Positions 17,322 to 26,672 of a stretch of 42,790 nucleotides of DNA are shown piece after piece. The DNA is from GCA-2746795 sp964643965 (GTDB lineage Bacteria > Chloroflexota > Anaerolineae > Promineifilales > Promineifilaceae): NCBI GenBank assembly GCA_964643965.1, contig CAZXVH010000032.1:1-42790 (forward strand), written 5' to 3'. The first letter of the stretch is position 1. Each line of letters starts with the position of its first letter. A program made the translations under genes and the position numbers. The notes below the pieces were generated by a model. That model saw only the letters and a list, made by a program, of their open reading frames with translations. It was not told the origin of the DNA and searched no databases.

Positions 17322-18572
17322 TCACCGGTATTTGCTGAATATCAGCGTGGCGTTATGGCCACCGAAGCCGAAGGTATTGGACATGATGTGGGAAACGGCC
17401 GTTTCCCTACCCCCCTCTTCTACCACATAATCCAAATCACAATCCGGGTCTGGTATTTCATAGTTGATCGTGGGCGGCAGCCAGTTTGTTTGCAAGCTGT
17501 GCAGGCATAGAATCGCTTCCAACGCCCCTGTGGCCCCCAGCAAATGGCCGTGCAGCGACTTGGTGGCGCTGATAGGAACCTGGGCGGCGCGTTCCCCCCA
17601 TACGGCCTTGATAGCGGCTGTTTCCATTTTATCGTTGAGCGGGGTAGAGGTGCCGTGGGCATTGATGGCGTCGATGGCGGCTGGCGTCAGACCAGCGTCG
17701 GCCAGGGCCAGGCGCATGGCCTGCGCCGCGCCGCTGCCATTTTCGGCAGGCATGGAGATGTGGAAAGCGTCCGCGCTGGTCCCGTAGCCCGTCAATTCTC
17801 CGTAAATATGCGCCCCCCGCGCCAGGGCATGTTCCCAGGCTTCTAACACCAGGATGGCCGCACCTTCACTGATCACAAAGCCATCTCTTGTTTTGTCAAA
17901 CGGCCGTGACGCCTGCTCCGGCAGGTCGTTGCGGGTGGAGATGGCGCCCATGACGCCAAATCCGGCCAACGTCAGCGGTAAGATGCACGCTTCGGCGCCG
18001 CCAGCCAGCATCACATCGGCCGCGCCGCGCTGAATGGTGACGGCCGCTTCGCCCAGAGCGTTGTTGCCGGTGGCGCAGGCGGTGTAAACGGCCAGGTTTG
18101 GTCCGCGCAAATTATGGCTGATGGAAATTATGGTGGCCGGCGTATCGGCCAGCATCATGGGCACAAAAAAAGGGCTGACGCGGTAAGGGCCGCGCTCGTT
18201 GAAGATGGCGTTGTTTTCGATAATAGGCTGCATCAAACCCATGCCGCTGCCCACGATCACGCCGATGCGCGGACTGTTGGTCTCGGTGACGACCAGGGCA
18301 GAATCGGCCAGCGCTTCTTGAGCGGCGGCCAGGCCCAACTGTGTCACCCGATCCATACGCCGCGCCTCTTTACGGCCAAACAAGGCGGCGGCGTCAAATG
18401 CTTTGACTTCACCGGCGATTTGCGTCTTGTAGGCGCTGGCGTCAAAGTGGGTGATGGGACCGATGCCGCTGCGCCCGGCCCGCACAGCCGCCCATGTGTC
18501 AGCCACCGAATTGCCTAATGGATTGAGGGTCCCCATCCCCGTAATCACCACTCGTCTGTTTTCAACTTTCAT
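17322..18572 (-). CDS. fabF: 3-oxoacyl-ACP synthase II
   Basis: A 416-residue condensing enzyme that extends acyl-ACP with malonyl-ACP in fatty acid synthesis. The catalytic triad is complete: C166 in VYTACATGNNA, H306 in NAHGTSTPLND and H343 in SLHGHLLGATGA, with K338 nearby. The glycine-rich end NTFGFGGHNATLIF has His where FabF usually has Thr or Ser. The start at 18572 follows AAGGAGA with 6 bp spacing; an upstream in-frame ATG (18653) would add 27 residues with no family counterpart. No acpP, fabD or fabG lies beside it, so it stands alone. Confidence 0.95.
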   Translation of the reverse strand: MKVENRRVVITGMGTLNPLGNSVADTWAAVRAGRSGIGPITHFDASAYKTQIAGEVKAFDAAALFGRKEARRMDRVTQLGLAAAQEALADSALVVTETNSPRIGVIVGSGMGLMQPIIENNAIFNERGPYRVSPFFVPMMLADTPATIISISHNLRGPNLAVYTACATGNNALGEAAVTIQRGAADVMLAGGAEACILPLTLAGFGVMGAISTRNDLPEQASRPFDKTRDGFVISEGAAILVLEAWEHALARGAHIYGELTGYGTSADAFHISMPAENGSGAAQAMRLALADAGLTPAAIDAINAHGTSTPLNDKMETAAIKAVWGERAAQVPISATKSLHGHLLGATGALEAILCLHSLQTNWLPPTINYEIPDPDCDLDYVVEEGGRETAVSHIMSNTFGFGGHNATLIFSKYR

Positions 18573-18653
18573 ATGGATCTCCTTTTGCCAGGCGTTATAA
18601 CCCATTGTGTAGGAAGAAGATGCGAGGAGGGAGGAACGGCCGTTATTTAACAC

Positions 18654-18687
18654 AAAAAGAGCCGCTGTTCACCGACAGCGACTCTTT
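18654..18687 (-). terminator. Intrinsic terminator after the PPC lipoprotein gene
   Basis: On the minus strand AAAGAGTCGCTGT pairs with ACAGCGGCTCTTT (one G-T pair, 6-nt loop) and is followed by TTTTTGTG. A 35-bp palindrome at 18698-18732 lies between it and the stop at 18745. Confidence 0.85.
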
Positions 18688-18697
18688 CATCAGGCGT

Positions 18698-18732
18698 CAG
18701 ATTGGTTCACTCTGCCAGAGTGAACCAATCTG
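18698..18732. repeat. 35-bp perfect palindrome downstream of the PPC lipoprotein gene
   Basis: CAGATTGGTTCACTCTG (18698-18714) and its exact inverse (18716-18732) flank one base. It has the same length and CAG...CTG ends as the palindrome over the murJ stop. Its core AGATTGGTTCA also appears at 35232-35246 in an imperfect hairpin. Confidence 0.85.
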
Positions 18733-18744
18733 GCCTACAAACAG

Positions 18745-20772
18745 TTACTCAACAGAAAGAATAAACTCACCTGTACCAGATTCGGTAAAGTCGCTAACTC
18801 GCAGAATGAGCAAATCATCTGACTCAAACGTGTAGCTCAGGGTTTCTTGAGCGCCGACGCCGCCCTCATCGGCTGAGGCCAGGATATTGCTGTCAAAGTC
18901 CGTCAATTCCAGGATGAGGTCAATGCTATCCTCTGTCTTGATAGTCAAGTTAACGGTGTCGCCGGCCGCGCCGCCGATATAATATTCAAACAGGCTGTTG
19001 GAACCAAACCGGCCGATAACCAGGTCGCCCACTGCCAGCTCAAAATAGACGAATTCTGAACCGATCAGGGTGACATCATATGCGCCGGTTGAACCTTCAT
19101 ACCCTATCAGTTTGAATTTGTAGTTGCCATCTTCAGGTACCAAGAAAATGACTTCTTCAAAGCCGGTCGAAGCGTCTTTCTCTTGCAGCAGCTCACCAGT
19201 ATCATCATTATACAATTGCACAACGGCGTCTAATTCAAAGGCCGGGTTGACCTGGAAAATCACCATTTCGTCGGTATAGGTGTAGAAGGGGAAATCATGT
19301 GCCTCTTCCGCGTCATCGAGGGAGCCGCTGGCAAAAATAAAGGAAGCCGGATTGTTCAGATAGGATTCTTCCACGAGTAGTTCAAAATCACCCGGGGCGC
19401 CATCATAACTGGAGACGACGATGGTATACTGGCCATCCACTGGCAGGCGCATAATGCGGAGGTATTCTGTGTCGTAGGAGTCATCCAGGGGGGACTCTGG
19501 CAGCAAGGAAGCGCCGGAGGGATCCAACAAATCGATGACGACATCTAACCCTTCGGTAAGGGGGGAGACAGTAACGTCAGCAAATTCATTCGCCTTGCCG
19601 GGAAAGGTGAACGTGGCTTCAGTAGCGCCGTCCAGAGAGGCTTTATAAAATTCGCTGAAATTGAGGGCGCTGCCAGAGGTGATGACTGTGCGTACTCTAT
19701 CGTCTTCGCCCTCATCGGTGGCAGCGGTTCCCGCTTCGGCCAGGGTCAGGGTGAAGTCGCCTGGTGAGCCATCGTAGCTGTTGATTACGATGAAGTAGCT
19801 GCCGCTGACGGTCAGTTCAAAACCGGTCAGCGATTCTACGCCAAAGGAATCATCAATGGCTCCGCCTAAAATGGATTTTCCGGTTTCGTCCAGAATATCC
19901 AGGGTCAAGTCTAAATCGTCTGAAGCGGGTTCAACGAGGATGTCTATTTTTTCGCCTTCCAGGCCAATGAAGCTCCAGGCGGTCTGGCTGTTTTCTTTGA
20001 GAACGCCCTCAACCACGTCCCCGTAGAATAAAAAGCCTTCGGTTTCTGGCGCTCCCATCATGCCGCTGCTCGCCGCGCTCATGAGCGGCGCGGACAGTTC
20101 GATGCTTTCAGCCATGGCGATGAAGATGTCCTGGTAATCCGCTTCCATTTCGATGGGGGTGGTGGCGACGAAGATGGCAGCCCAAGGATCATCGATCAAT
20201 ACCGTGATGTAGGCGGTCAAGGGAATGCCGCTGTTGCTTTCCGCATCAATGATGGCGGTAGCAGCCGGGACGCCGTTGAGGGTAACGGCCGTTGGCCCTT
20301 CACGCAGTTCACTTTCCTGGAAACCAAGTTGGGGGATAAAGGTATTTAAGGCTTCCTCGGGATCAGTGGTTTCAAACTCTGTCACAGGTACTCTCGCCAA
20401 TAAAGTTACGGCATCGGTGGCGCCTGGTTCGTCCGCATCAATCGCCTTCTGGCTGGTGGCGAAAATCATAAAATCAGCCTGATCGGTATTGGAAACCCAA
20501 TCTGCGGGGAAATTCATGTTCACGCCTGCTTCTTCACTGGAAAACGGTTGAAATTCCACTTGGGGTGTGGCNNNNNNNNNNNNNNNNNNNNNNNNNNNNN
20601 NNNNNNNNNNNNNNNNNNNNNNNNNNNNNNNNNNNNNNNNNNNNNNNNNNNNNNNNNNNNNNNNNNNNNNNGTGGCCGTGGGTTCTTCACCACCGCCACA
20701 GGCAGCTAACCACAAAGATAACATAGCCACCAACACAATAAACAGAAAAATTCTTGAACGATGGGTTCTCAT
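18745..20772 (-). CDS. Lipoprotein with PsbP-like and four PPC-type domains
   Basis: About 675 residues, interrupted by a gap. The signal peptide ends in LAAC (C25), a good lipobox for LspA. After a short linker that contains the 100-N gap comes a PsbP/DcrB-like domain (GVNMNFPADWV...FMIFATSQKAI, to about residue 210). Four repeats of about 100 residues follow, each with the bacterial pre-peptidase C-terminal (PPC) pattern: an opening beta-strand, D-x-DLxLxLxD, then GxYxIxVxSYDGxPGDFxLxL. Their role is probably binding at the cell surface. Frame across the gap is assumed, since the gap length is a placeholder. AGGAGG lies 8 bp before the ATG. Confidence 0.82.
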   Translation of the reverse strand: MRTHRSRIFLFIVLVAMLSLWLAACGGGEEPTAXXXXXXXXXXXXXXXXXXXXXXXXXXXXXXXXXXATPQVEFQPFSSEEAGVNMNFPADWVSNTDQADFMIFATSQKAIDADEPGATDAVTLLARVPVTEFETTDPEEALNTFIPQLGFQESELREGPTAVTLNGVPAATAIIDAESNSGIPLTAYITVLIDDPWAAIFVATTPIEMEADYQDIFIAMAESIELSAPLMSAASSGMMGAPETEGFLFYGDVVEGVLKENSQTAWSFIGLEGEKIDILVEPASDDLDLTLDILDETGKSILGGAIDDSFGVESLTGFELTVSGSYFIVINSYDGSPGDFTLTLAEAGTAATDEGEDDRVRTVITSGSALNFSEFYKASLDGATEATFTFPGKANEFADVTVSPLTEGLDVVIDLLDPSGASLLPESPLDDSYDTEYLRIMRLPVDGQYTIVVSSYDGAPGDFELLVEESYLNNPASFIFASGSLDDAEEAHDFPFYTYTDEMVIFQVNPAFELDAVVQLYNDDTGELLQEKDASTGFEEVIFLVPEDGNYKFKLIGYEGSTGAYDVTLIGSEFVYFELAVGDLVIGRFGSNSLFEYYIGGAAGDTVNLTIKTEDSIDLILELTDFDSNILASADEGGVGAQETLSYTFESDDLLILRVSDFTESGTGEFILSVE
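20572..20671. other. Assembly gap of 100 N inside a coding region
   Basis: Exactly 100 N between codons for EEPTA and ATPQVE. The flanks suggest a Thr/Pro/Ala-rich tandem-repeat linker that failed to assemble. The true length, and so the reading frame across it, is not known. Confidence 0.95.
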
Positions 20773-20997
20773 ATCAACATCCTCCTATGATATTGAAATA
20801 GAAGAGCAGTCATGGAATTCATGATTATTTTTGCTCTTTTGTAAATGAAATTTAGGGTTACCATTGAGAATATATAACAGGTATTGTTTACAAAGCGTCT
20901 CAAATACCGATACATATCTTCCCGTAGAATTCCTTGCAATGGTATCAAATTGTATGAATGCAGGTATTAAACTATTTACATTCCAGGTGTCGGGCGG

Positions 20998-23814
20998 CTA
21001 TCGTTCCCGATTGAGCCAACGCAGAGTTAGCTCACCGAGACGGTTGGTACGCTGCCGGAGGATCAAGCTGGGGGGCAGCGCATCCAAAAACATTTTGCCA
21101 TATCTTTTGCTGAGGACCCGCTTATCTAGAATGGCCACGACGCCTTCGTCGCTGCCCCGGCGAATGAGCCGGCCGAATCCCTGGCGGAAGCGCAGCACAG
21201 CTTCAGGGACGGCGTATTCAAAAAACGAGTTGTCAAAGGTTTCCGAACGGGCGGCAAAGACGGGATCAGAAGGCACGTCGAAAGGCAGCTTGGCGATGAT
21301 GACACATTGCAGGGCTTCGCCAGGCACATCGACGCCTTCCCAGAAGGAGCGCGTACCCAGGAGAACCGCCCGGCTGTTTTCTTGTTTGAATTGGGCCAAT
21401 AGCTGCTGGCGTGACATATTGCTGCCTTGTGAGAGGGTGGTGATGCCGGCGTCGGCTAACGGCCGTTCTATGGCGCGGGTGGTCTCGTTCAACTGGCCGT
21501 AAGCGGTAAACAGCGCCATCGTGCGCCCGCCGAGAGCTGTGGCTACATCGATGATAGCCTCTTCCAGGTAACGTTGGTAGCCGGGCTGGTTCGGTTCGGG
21601 CATGTCGGAAGCCAGGTAGAGCAGTACGGCGTTTTCATAGTCAAAAGGAGAGCCAACGGCCAGTTCACTGGCTGTGAAAGCATGTAGACGACCGCGAATG
21701 TAATCAAAAGTGGCGGCGTTCCAGCTGCCAGCGCCGGCGGTGCGCAGGGTGGCCGAAGTGAGGATGACGGTTTCCAGCTTGTTGAAAATATGCTCTTCCA
21801 CCAGCGGCCCTACATGCAGCGGGGCGGCGTGGAGCGACAGCCGTTCCTTGAAGATTTCCACCCAGTAGATCATGTCAGCGCGGGGTTTGGCCAGGGTTTG
21901 GTCGAGATTTTGGCGCGTTTCTTCCAGGGAACGGCCGTTTCCCGCCAGCTCTCGCACCAAATCCTCGCCGTCTGTGATGTCGCTGTTAAAAATGACAGCT
22001 TCCAGCGCTTTTGCCAGTTTCTCAAAGCCCACAGCCAGCGCTTTGAGATGGTTGTTTAGATTTTCCCAACTAAGCATCACTTCCTGGTATTCAGGCTGGC
22101 TGCGCAGGGGCGGCGTGAGGCGCACTTGCTGCGAAAATTGACTGCGCCGGTTGACATGATCGCGGAGGAAGTAACTCAAGGTAGTGAAAAATTCATCCAA
22201 GACGAAACCGGCGTCCTGCGCTTCGGCGCGCATGGTGTTGATGTAGGCGCTGATGGAGGCGTAAATATCGGGGGCCAGCACCCCTCGCGCCCGGCTTTCC
22301 AATTGACCGAGCAGTCCCGCTTTGGGTTGGGTGATTTCGCTGAAGGTGGTCTCCAACATGCGTTTGTCGGCGCGGAAACTGAGGCCATCGGTCACGGCCG
22401 TTTCCAAATGATGCGCCTCGTCGATAATCAGGTCAGTAAACGGGGGGAGGATGAGATTGCCGGTGGAAACGTCCGCCAGCAGCAGGGCGTGGTTGACGAT
22501 GATGATGTGCGCCTGCTCCGCTCTCATGCGGGCGATGAACAAGGGGCAGCGTTCCTGGGCGCAGCGGTCGCTGGTGCAGACGGCGTTCTCGCCGTTCATG
22601 CGCCCCCAGGCCAGCCGTTCGCCAGGGGTGCGGATGACGAGTTCGGCCACGTCGCCACTGTTGGTGTGGGGCAGCCAGAGCAAAATACGGGCGAACATCA
22701 CCATGTCGTCGGCGTTGCTGGGGCCGTTGTGGCGCATTTGTTTGAAGAGGCGGGTGCAGAGGTAGTTGCTCCGTCCTTTGCGCACGGCCGTTCTCAGTTC
22801 AAAGGGCAGCGCTTTTTGCAGTTCCGGCAAATCTTTGTGGATGAGCTGGTCTTGCAGGTTGATGGTATTGGTGGAGACGACTACGCGCCGGCCGTTTTGC
22901 TGCGCCCAAAATGCGGCGGGCAGCAGGTAGGCGATGCTTTTGCCCGTGCCCGTACCCGCTTCGATGAGGGTATGACCACTGTGATTGAAGGCTTCAGTAA
23001 CGGCCGTTAACATTTCCACCTGCTGCGGCCGGTGTTCAAAATTGGGGAAGGTGTGGTCAAAATTGCCGCCTGGCTCCAGCATCCCAGCGATAAAATCGAC
23101 CGGCAGGGCAGTTGGCTTTTCAACGGGCGCCAACGCCTGTCCGCGCGGCTGCTCCGGCTGGAACAGCTTGTCCAGGTTGCCCGGCTTGCCCTGCCCTCCG
23201 GTGAAGGCGGTCTGCGCTTTGAGCGCCAGGATTTCTTCAAAGAAGAGCGTTTCCGGCCAGGCGATGCGCTGGCCGGCCATGACGATTTCCTCAAGCTGCC
23301 ACAGTTCCAGCGCCAACGCCCGTTCGCGCAGCGCCAGGAACAGTTCCACCGTCTGTTCGGCGTCGTCCAGGGCGCGGTGGGTCTGGCCGTGATGGGGATC
23401 GGGCAGTTCCAGGATGTGCACCAATGATTCCAGGTCATAACGCCCCGCTTCTGGCGCCAGGATAGAGGCCAGGGTGAGGGTATCCAGGCGGTGGTTGCCC
23501 ACGCCGACTCGTTCCTCTGTGAGGAAACCCATGTCAAAGTCCACATTGTGGCCTACGATGATATGGTCGGCGACGAGGGTGCGCAGTTTGGTGCGCACGG
23601 TAAACATACTGGGGGCGTCGGCCACCATCTCGTTGCTGATGCCGTTGAGTTGGGTGATGGCTTCAGGGATGTCGCGGTGGGGGTTGATGAGGGAGGTGTA
23701 GGCGTCGAGAATATCGTTGTTTTGCAGGGTGATAACGGCCACTTCGGTGAGGGCATCCTGGGCGGGATCCAGACCGGTGGTTTCCACATCGATGATGACA
23801 TAGGTGCGGGGCAT
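20998..23814 (-). CDS. DEDDh exonuclease - DinG-type helicase fusion
   Basis: A 938-residue two-part enzyme. Residues 1-165 are a DnaQ-like 3'-5' exonuclease with IIDVETTGLD (D9, E11), GHNVDFDMGF (D92) and HRALDDAEQT (H146, D151). Residues 255-938 are an XPD/DinG SF2 helicase: Walker A GTGTGKS (287-293), DEAH 465-468, SFWEGVDVPGEALQ and QGFGRLIRRG. Four Cys (353, 413, 418, 423; YLC, VCTSDRCAQERC) match the iron-sulfur cluster of this family. The fusion is known in Firmicutes DinG. The start at 23814 is one base after the upstream stop and 12 bp after AAGGAAG; a longer frame starts at 23856. Confidence 0.93.
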   Translation of the reverse strand: MPRTYVIIDVETTGLDPAQDALTEVAVITLQNNDILDAYTSLINPHRDIPEAITQLNGISNEMVADAPSMFTVRTKLRTLVADHIIVGHNVDFDMGFLTEERVGVGNHRLDTLTLASILAPEAGRYDLESLVHILELPDPHHGQTHRALDDAEQTVELFLALRERALALELWQLEEIVMAGQRIAWPETLFFEEILALKAQTAFTGGQGKPGNLDKLFQPEQPRGQALAPVEKPTALPVDFIAGMLEPGGNFDHTFPNFEHRPQQVEMLTAVTEAFNHSGHTLIEAGTGTGKSIAYLLPAAFWAQQNGRRVVVSTNTINLQDQLIHKDLPELQKALPFELRTAVRKGRSNYLCTRLFKQMRHNGPSNADDMVMFARILLWLPHTNSGDVAELVIRTPGERLAWGRMNGENAVCTSDRCAQERCPLFIARMRAEQAHIIIVNHALLLADVSTGNLILPPFTDLIIDEAHHLETAVTDGLSFRADKRMLETTFSEITQPKAGLLGQLESRARGVLAPDIYASISAYINTMRAEAQDAGFVLDEFFTTLSYFLRDHVNRRSQFSQQVRLTPPLRSQPEYQEVMLSWENLNNHLKALAVGFEKLAKALEAVIFNSDITDGEDLVRELAGNGRSLEETRQNLDQTLAKPRADMIYWVEIFKERLSLHAAPLHVGPLVEEHIFNKLETVILTSATLRTAGAGSWNAATFDYIRGRLHAFTASELAVGSPFDYENAVLLYLASDMPEPNQPGYQRYLEEAIIDVATALGGRTMALFTAYGQLNETTRAIERPLADAGITTLSQGSNMSRQQLLAQFKQENSRAVLLGTRSFWEGVDVPGEALQCVIIAKLPFDVPSDPVFAARSETFDNSFFEYAVPEAVLRFRQGFGRLIRRGSDEGVVAILDKRVLSKRYGKMFLDALPPSLILRQRTNRLGELTLRWLNRER

Positions 23815-23815
23815 G

Positions 23816-24733
23816 TTAACGGCCGTCTTCCTTTTTGGTGAAGAGCGAGGGCGCATTTAAAGGGGTGTGCCTTTTTTCGCCGATTTCGGCGTGATCGTCA
23901 ATGAATTCCAACGTCTTTTGCCACACCTTCATGTGAATCGGCTCCTCTGGACGCATTAGTTCATGGCCGGCCTGGGGAAAAAACTTCATCTCTTTATCGG
24001 CCGTGGCTAATTTTTGGAATAACTGCTCTACATAATCGGTGTGGACCGCCGGGTCGTTGCCTCCCTGGAAAATGACGACGGGCTGGTGGATTTTGGGCCA
24101 CAGTTTGCGGCCAAAGACCCCCATTTTGCGCATTTCATCAATGCCGTCCATGGGCAGCCGTGACGCTTCTACCAGCCACTCTTGCAATTCAGGATCGTTC
24201 ACGTCAATGGTGGGATCAAAGTCTGTGACCCGCGCCAGGAAAATATCCCGATCCACTTCTTTCCGTTTCAGCGGATAAAACCAGGGCATGAGATAGCGAC
24301 CAAACGAGGCCATTTTGATGCGCCAATCCGGCACGTCGTACAACGGGGCCATGAGGATGAGGCCGCAGACGGCATTTTGATATTTATGCGCCAGATAAGC
24401 GGCCTGCACCGCGCCCATGGAATGGCCGATGACAAAAATCTGGTCATACTTTTTTTGCAGGGTGAGAAACGCTTCTTCGGCTTCGGCCAGCCAATCCTTT
24501 TTACCGTAGCCATGAATCTGGTAGGGTAAATTACCGTGACCGGGCAGCAAAGGGCAGTGGATGGTGATGCCCTCGTTGGCAAAAAATTGTCCCATGTCTC
24601 GGGAGCTAACCGGGCTGCCCATGAAACCATGCAGCATGAGGATGGCAATGCCCTCCCAGCCCGCTTTGGCTTTGGCTTCAAAGGTGTAAGCCCGACGCTT
24701 TTCAGGCACTTCATAATCTGGTTGAAAAGGCAT
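23816..24733 (-). CDS. Alpha/beta hydrolase (carboxylesterase / monoacylglycerol lipase-like)
   Basis: A 305-residue serine hydrolase. HGFMGSP forms the oxyanion region, GHSMGAVQAA carries the nucleophilic Ser, GGNDPAVH the acid and AGHELMRPEE the His. The arrangement fits the Est30/serine aminopeptidase S33-like group, which acts on short esters or monoglycerides. The N-terminus (MPFQPDYEVPEKRRAYTFEA) has no signal, so the enzyme is cytoplasmic. It is directly upstream of the exonuclease-helicase gene, sharing a transcript by position but with no obvious functional link. Confidence 0.88.
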   Translation of the reverse strand: MPFQPDYEVPEKRRAYTFEAKAKAGWEGIAILMLHGFMGSPVSSRDMGQFFANEGITIHCPLLPGHGNLPYQIHGYGKKDWLAEAEEAFLTLQKKYDQIFVIGHSMGAVQAAYLAHKYQNAVCGLILMAPLYDVPDWRIKMASFGRYLMPWFYPLKRKEVDRDIFLARVTDFDPTIDVNDPELQEWLVEASRLPMDGIDEMRKMGVFGRKLWPKIHQPVVIFQGGNDPAVHTDYVEQLFQKLATADKEMKFFPQAGHELMRPEEPIHMKVWQKTLEFIDDHAEIGEKRHTPLNAPSLFTKKEDGR

Positions 24734-24808
24734 AGTTCATTTCCTTTTTTGCTTGTTTGGGGAGTATAGTGGCAGGGCGGTGAGGTGGCAAGGGCATGGC
24801 GTAAGTTG

Positions 24809-24817
24809 TGGTACAAT
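24809..24817 (+). promoter_or_regulatory. Extended -10 promoter seven bases before the mutL start
   Basis: TGG-TACAAT (TGn extended -10) ends 7 nt before the mutL ATG at 24825, so transcription would begin at or next to the A of the start codon. No ribosome site precedes the ATG. Confidence 0.5.
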
Positions 24818-24824
24818 ACGCGCC

Positions 24825-26672
24825 ATGTCGATTCAGGTGTTATCTGAGCAGCTTGCTTCTCAAATTGCCGCTGGTGAAGTGGTAGAACGGCCGTTTTCCG
24901 TTGTCAAAGAACTGGTAGAAAATGGCATCGACGCCGGCGCCAAAGCGATCCATATCGACATCCACGAGGGGGGCCGCGCCCGCATCCAAATCGCCGATGA
25001 TGGCCTGGGCATTTCCGCTGAGGAAATCGAAACGGCCTTCCTGCGCCACGCCACCTCTAAACTGCACGCAGCGGCGGATTTAAACGCTATTCGCACCCTC
25101 GGTTTTCGGGGCGAAGCGTTGGCCGCCATTTCGGCCGTGAGCAAAGTGACCATCGTCTCGCGGACGGCCGGGGAAACGGCCGGGACGCGCCTGGAACTAG
25201 AGGGAGGCAAACTGGTCAGCCGGGACAGCGTGGGCGCGCCGCAGGGCACGGTTATCGCGGTGGAAAAGCTGTTTTATAACGTGCCCGCCCGTCTCAAGTT
25301 TCTCAAAAGCATCAGCACGGAAAAGCGGCTCATTGATGAGTTCACCAGCCGCTACGCCCTGGCTTACCCGCATATTCGTTTCAGGCTGACGCATAACGGC
25401 CGTATTACCTTCCAAACCAACGGCAGCGGCGATCTGCGTGATGTGTTGGTGGCAGTGTATGGGCCGGAAACGGCGCGGGAGTTATTGGAGATTGAAGATC
25501 AAAGAGTAAAAGAGGCAGAAGAGGCAGAGGCCGCCACGCTTCAATCTTCGATCTCTGTCACTGGTTTTGTCGGCCCGCCCAGTTTACATTGGGCCAATCG
25601 CAGCCATATTGATCTGTTTTTGAACGGCCGTTACATCAAAGATAGCAGCCTCACCTATGCCGTCACCCAGGCGTACCACACCCTGCTGCCCACCGGACGG
25701 TATCCGCTGGGTCTGGTCTTCATCACTATGCCTGCCGAAGAAGTGGATGTGAACGTGCATCCCACAAAGGTGGAAGTGCGTTTTCGGGACAGCCATGCTG
25801 TATTTGGCGCGGTGCAAAAAGCGGTGCGTCAAACGCTCATCGCGGAGACGCCACTGCGCGACATGGGCGGTTGGGCCGCCCCGCCCCGCACGGAAGCCGC
25901 CCCCGGCTGGTCGGGCGTGTTGGATGAAAATGCGTTTGTACGGCGCGACGACGAGCCGCAACCCGGGCTGGGTTTTGACTGGACGCCGCCGACGATGAAG
26001 CTGCCTGGGGGGGAAACGGCCGTTTCCCCCAATTCGCCCTCTTCTCCATCTCCCAGCAGCCATCCGCCCACGGCCGACTTAGGCGGCGGCAAACTGCCCA
26101 TCATGCGCGTCATCGGCCAAATCGGAGCGGCGTATATCATCACTGAAGGGCCGGATGGCGTCTTCCTCATCGACCAACACGCGGCTCACGAACGCATCCT
26201 CTACGAGCAGTTTATGGCTGACTGGCGGGATGAAGATGGGGTGACGGCGCAGGGCTTGGTAACGGGAACGGCCGTTCATCTCTCTCCGCCGCAAGCCACC
26301 CTGCTCAATGAAAACCTGGCCGTCATGAACCAGCTCGGCTTCCAGATTGAGCCATTTGGCCCCAACGCCTTCATGGTGCGGGCCATCCCGGCCATCTTGG
26401 CAAAGCTGGACCCGGCGCAGGCAGTGGTTTCGGTGGTGGAAGATTTAGAGCGGGGGGACAAACCGATGCAGGGTAAAATTGAGGATAAGATTGTGATGCG
26501 GGTCTGCAAAGCGGCGGCCGTCAAAGCGGGCCAAACCCTTTCTCAAGCCGAGATGGAGGCGATGATCTGGCAGTTGGAGCAGTGCCAGAACCCGCATACC
26601 TGTCCGCACGGCCGGCCGACGCTTATTTATCTCTCGGTGGGCATGTTAGCCAGGCAGTTCGGCCGGATTTAA
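24825..26672 (+). CDS. mutL: DNA mismatch repair protein MutL
   Basis: A 615-residue GHKL ATPase of mismatch repair. The N-terminal motifs are complete: VVKELVENGIDAG (E29, N33), ADDGLGI, and RHATSK...TLGFRGEAL. The transducer domain carries NVHPTKVEVRF. A Pro/Ser-rich linker leads to the C-terminal domain with the endonuclease motif DQHAAHERILYE (D450) and the metal-site CPHGRPT. It is therefore a nicking MutL, as in bacteria without MutH. The normally invariant ERPASVVKEL reads ERPFSVVKEL here, and the codons form AACGGCCGTT. An ATG at 24753 would add 24 residues not found in the family. No mutS is in the window. Confidence 0.95.
   Translation: MSIQVLSEQLASQIAAGEVVERPFSVVKELVENGIDAGAKAIHIDIHEGGRARIQIADDGLGISAEEIETAFLRHATSKLHAAADLNAIRTLGFRGEALAAISAVSKVTIVSRTAGETAGTRLELEGGKLVSRDSVGAPQGTVIAVEKLFYNVPARLKFLKSISTEKRLIDEFTSRYALAYPHIRFRLTHNGRITFQTNGSGDLRDVLVAVYGPETARELLEIEDQRVKEAEEAEAATLQSSISVTGFVGPPSLHWANRSHIDLFLNGRYIKDSSLTYAVTQAYHTLLPTGRYPLGLVFITMPAEEVDVNVHPTKVEVRFRDSHAVFGAVQKAVRQTLIAETPLRDMGGWAAPPRTEAAPGWSGVLDENAFVRRDDEPQPGLGFDWTPPTMKLPGGETAVSPNSPSSPSPSSHPPTADLGGGKLPIMRVIGQIGAAYIITEGPDGVFLIDQHAAHERILYEQFMADWRDEDGVTAQGLVTGTAVHLSPPQATLLNENLAVMNQLGFQIEPFGPNAFMVRAIPAILAKLDPAQAVVSVVEDLERGDKPMQGKIEDKIVMRVCKAAAVKAGQTLSQAEMEAMIWQLEQCQNPHTCPHGRPTLIYLSVGMLARQFGRI

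Noticed and set aside
22126..23010. A 294-codon plus-strand frame opposite the helicase gene
   Set aside because: It is a complement shadow of the conserved helicase motifs; no domain is seen in it.
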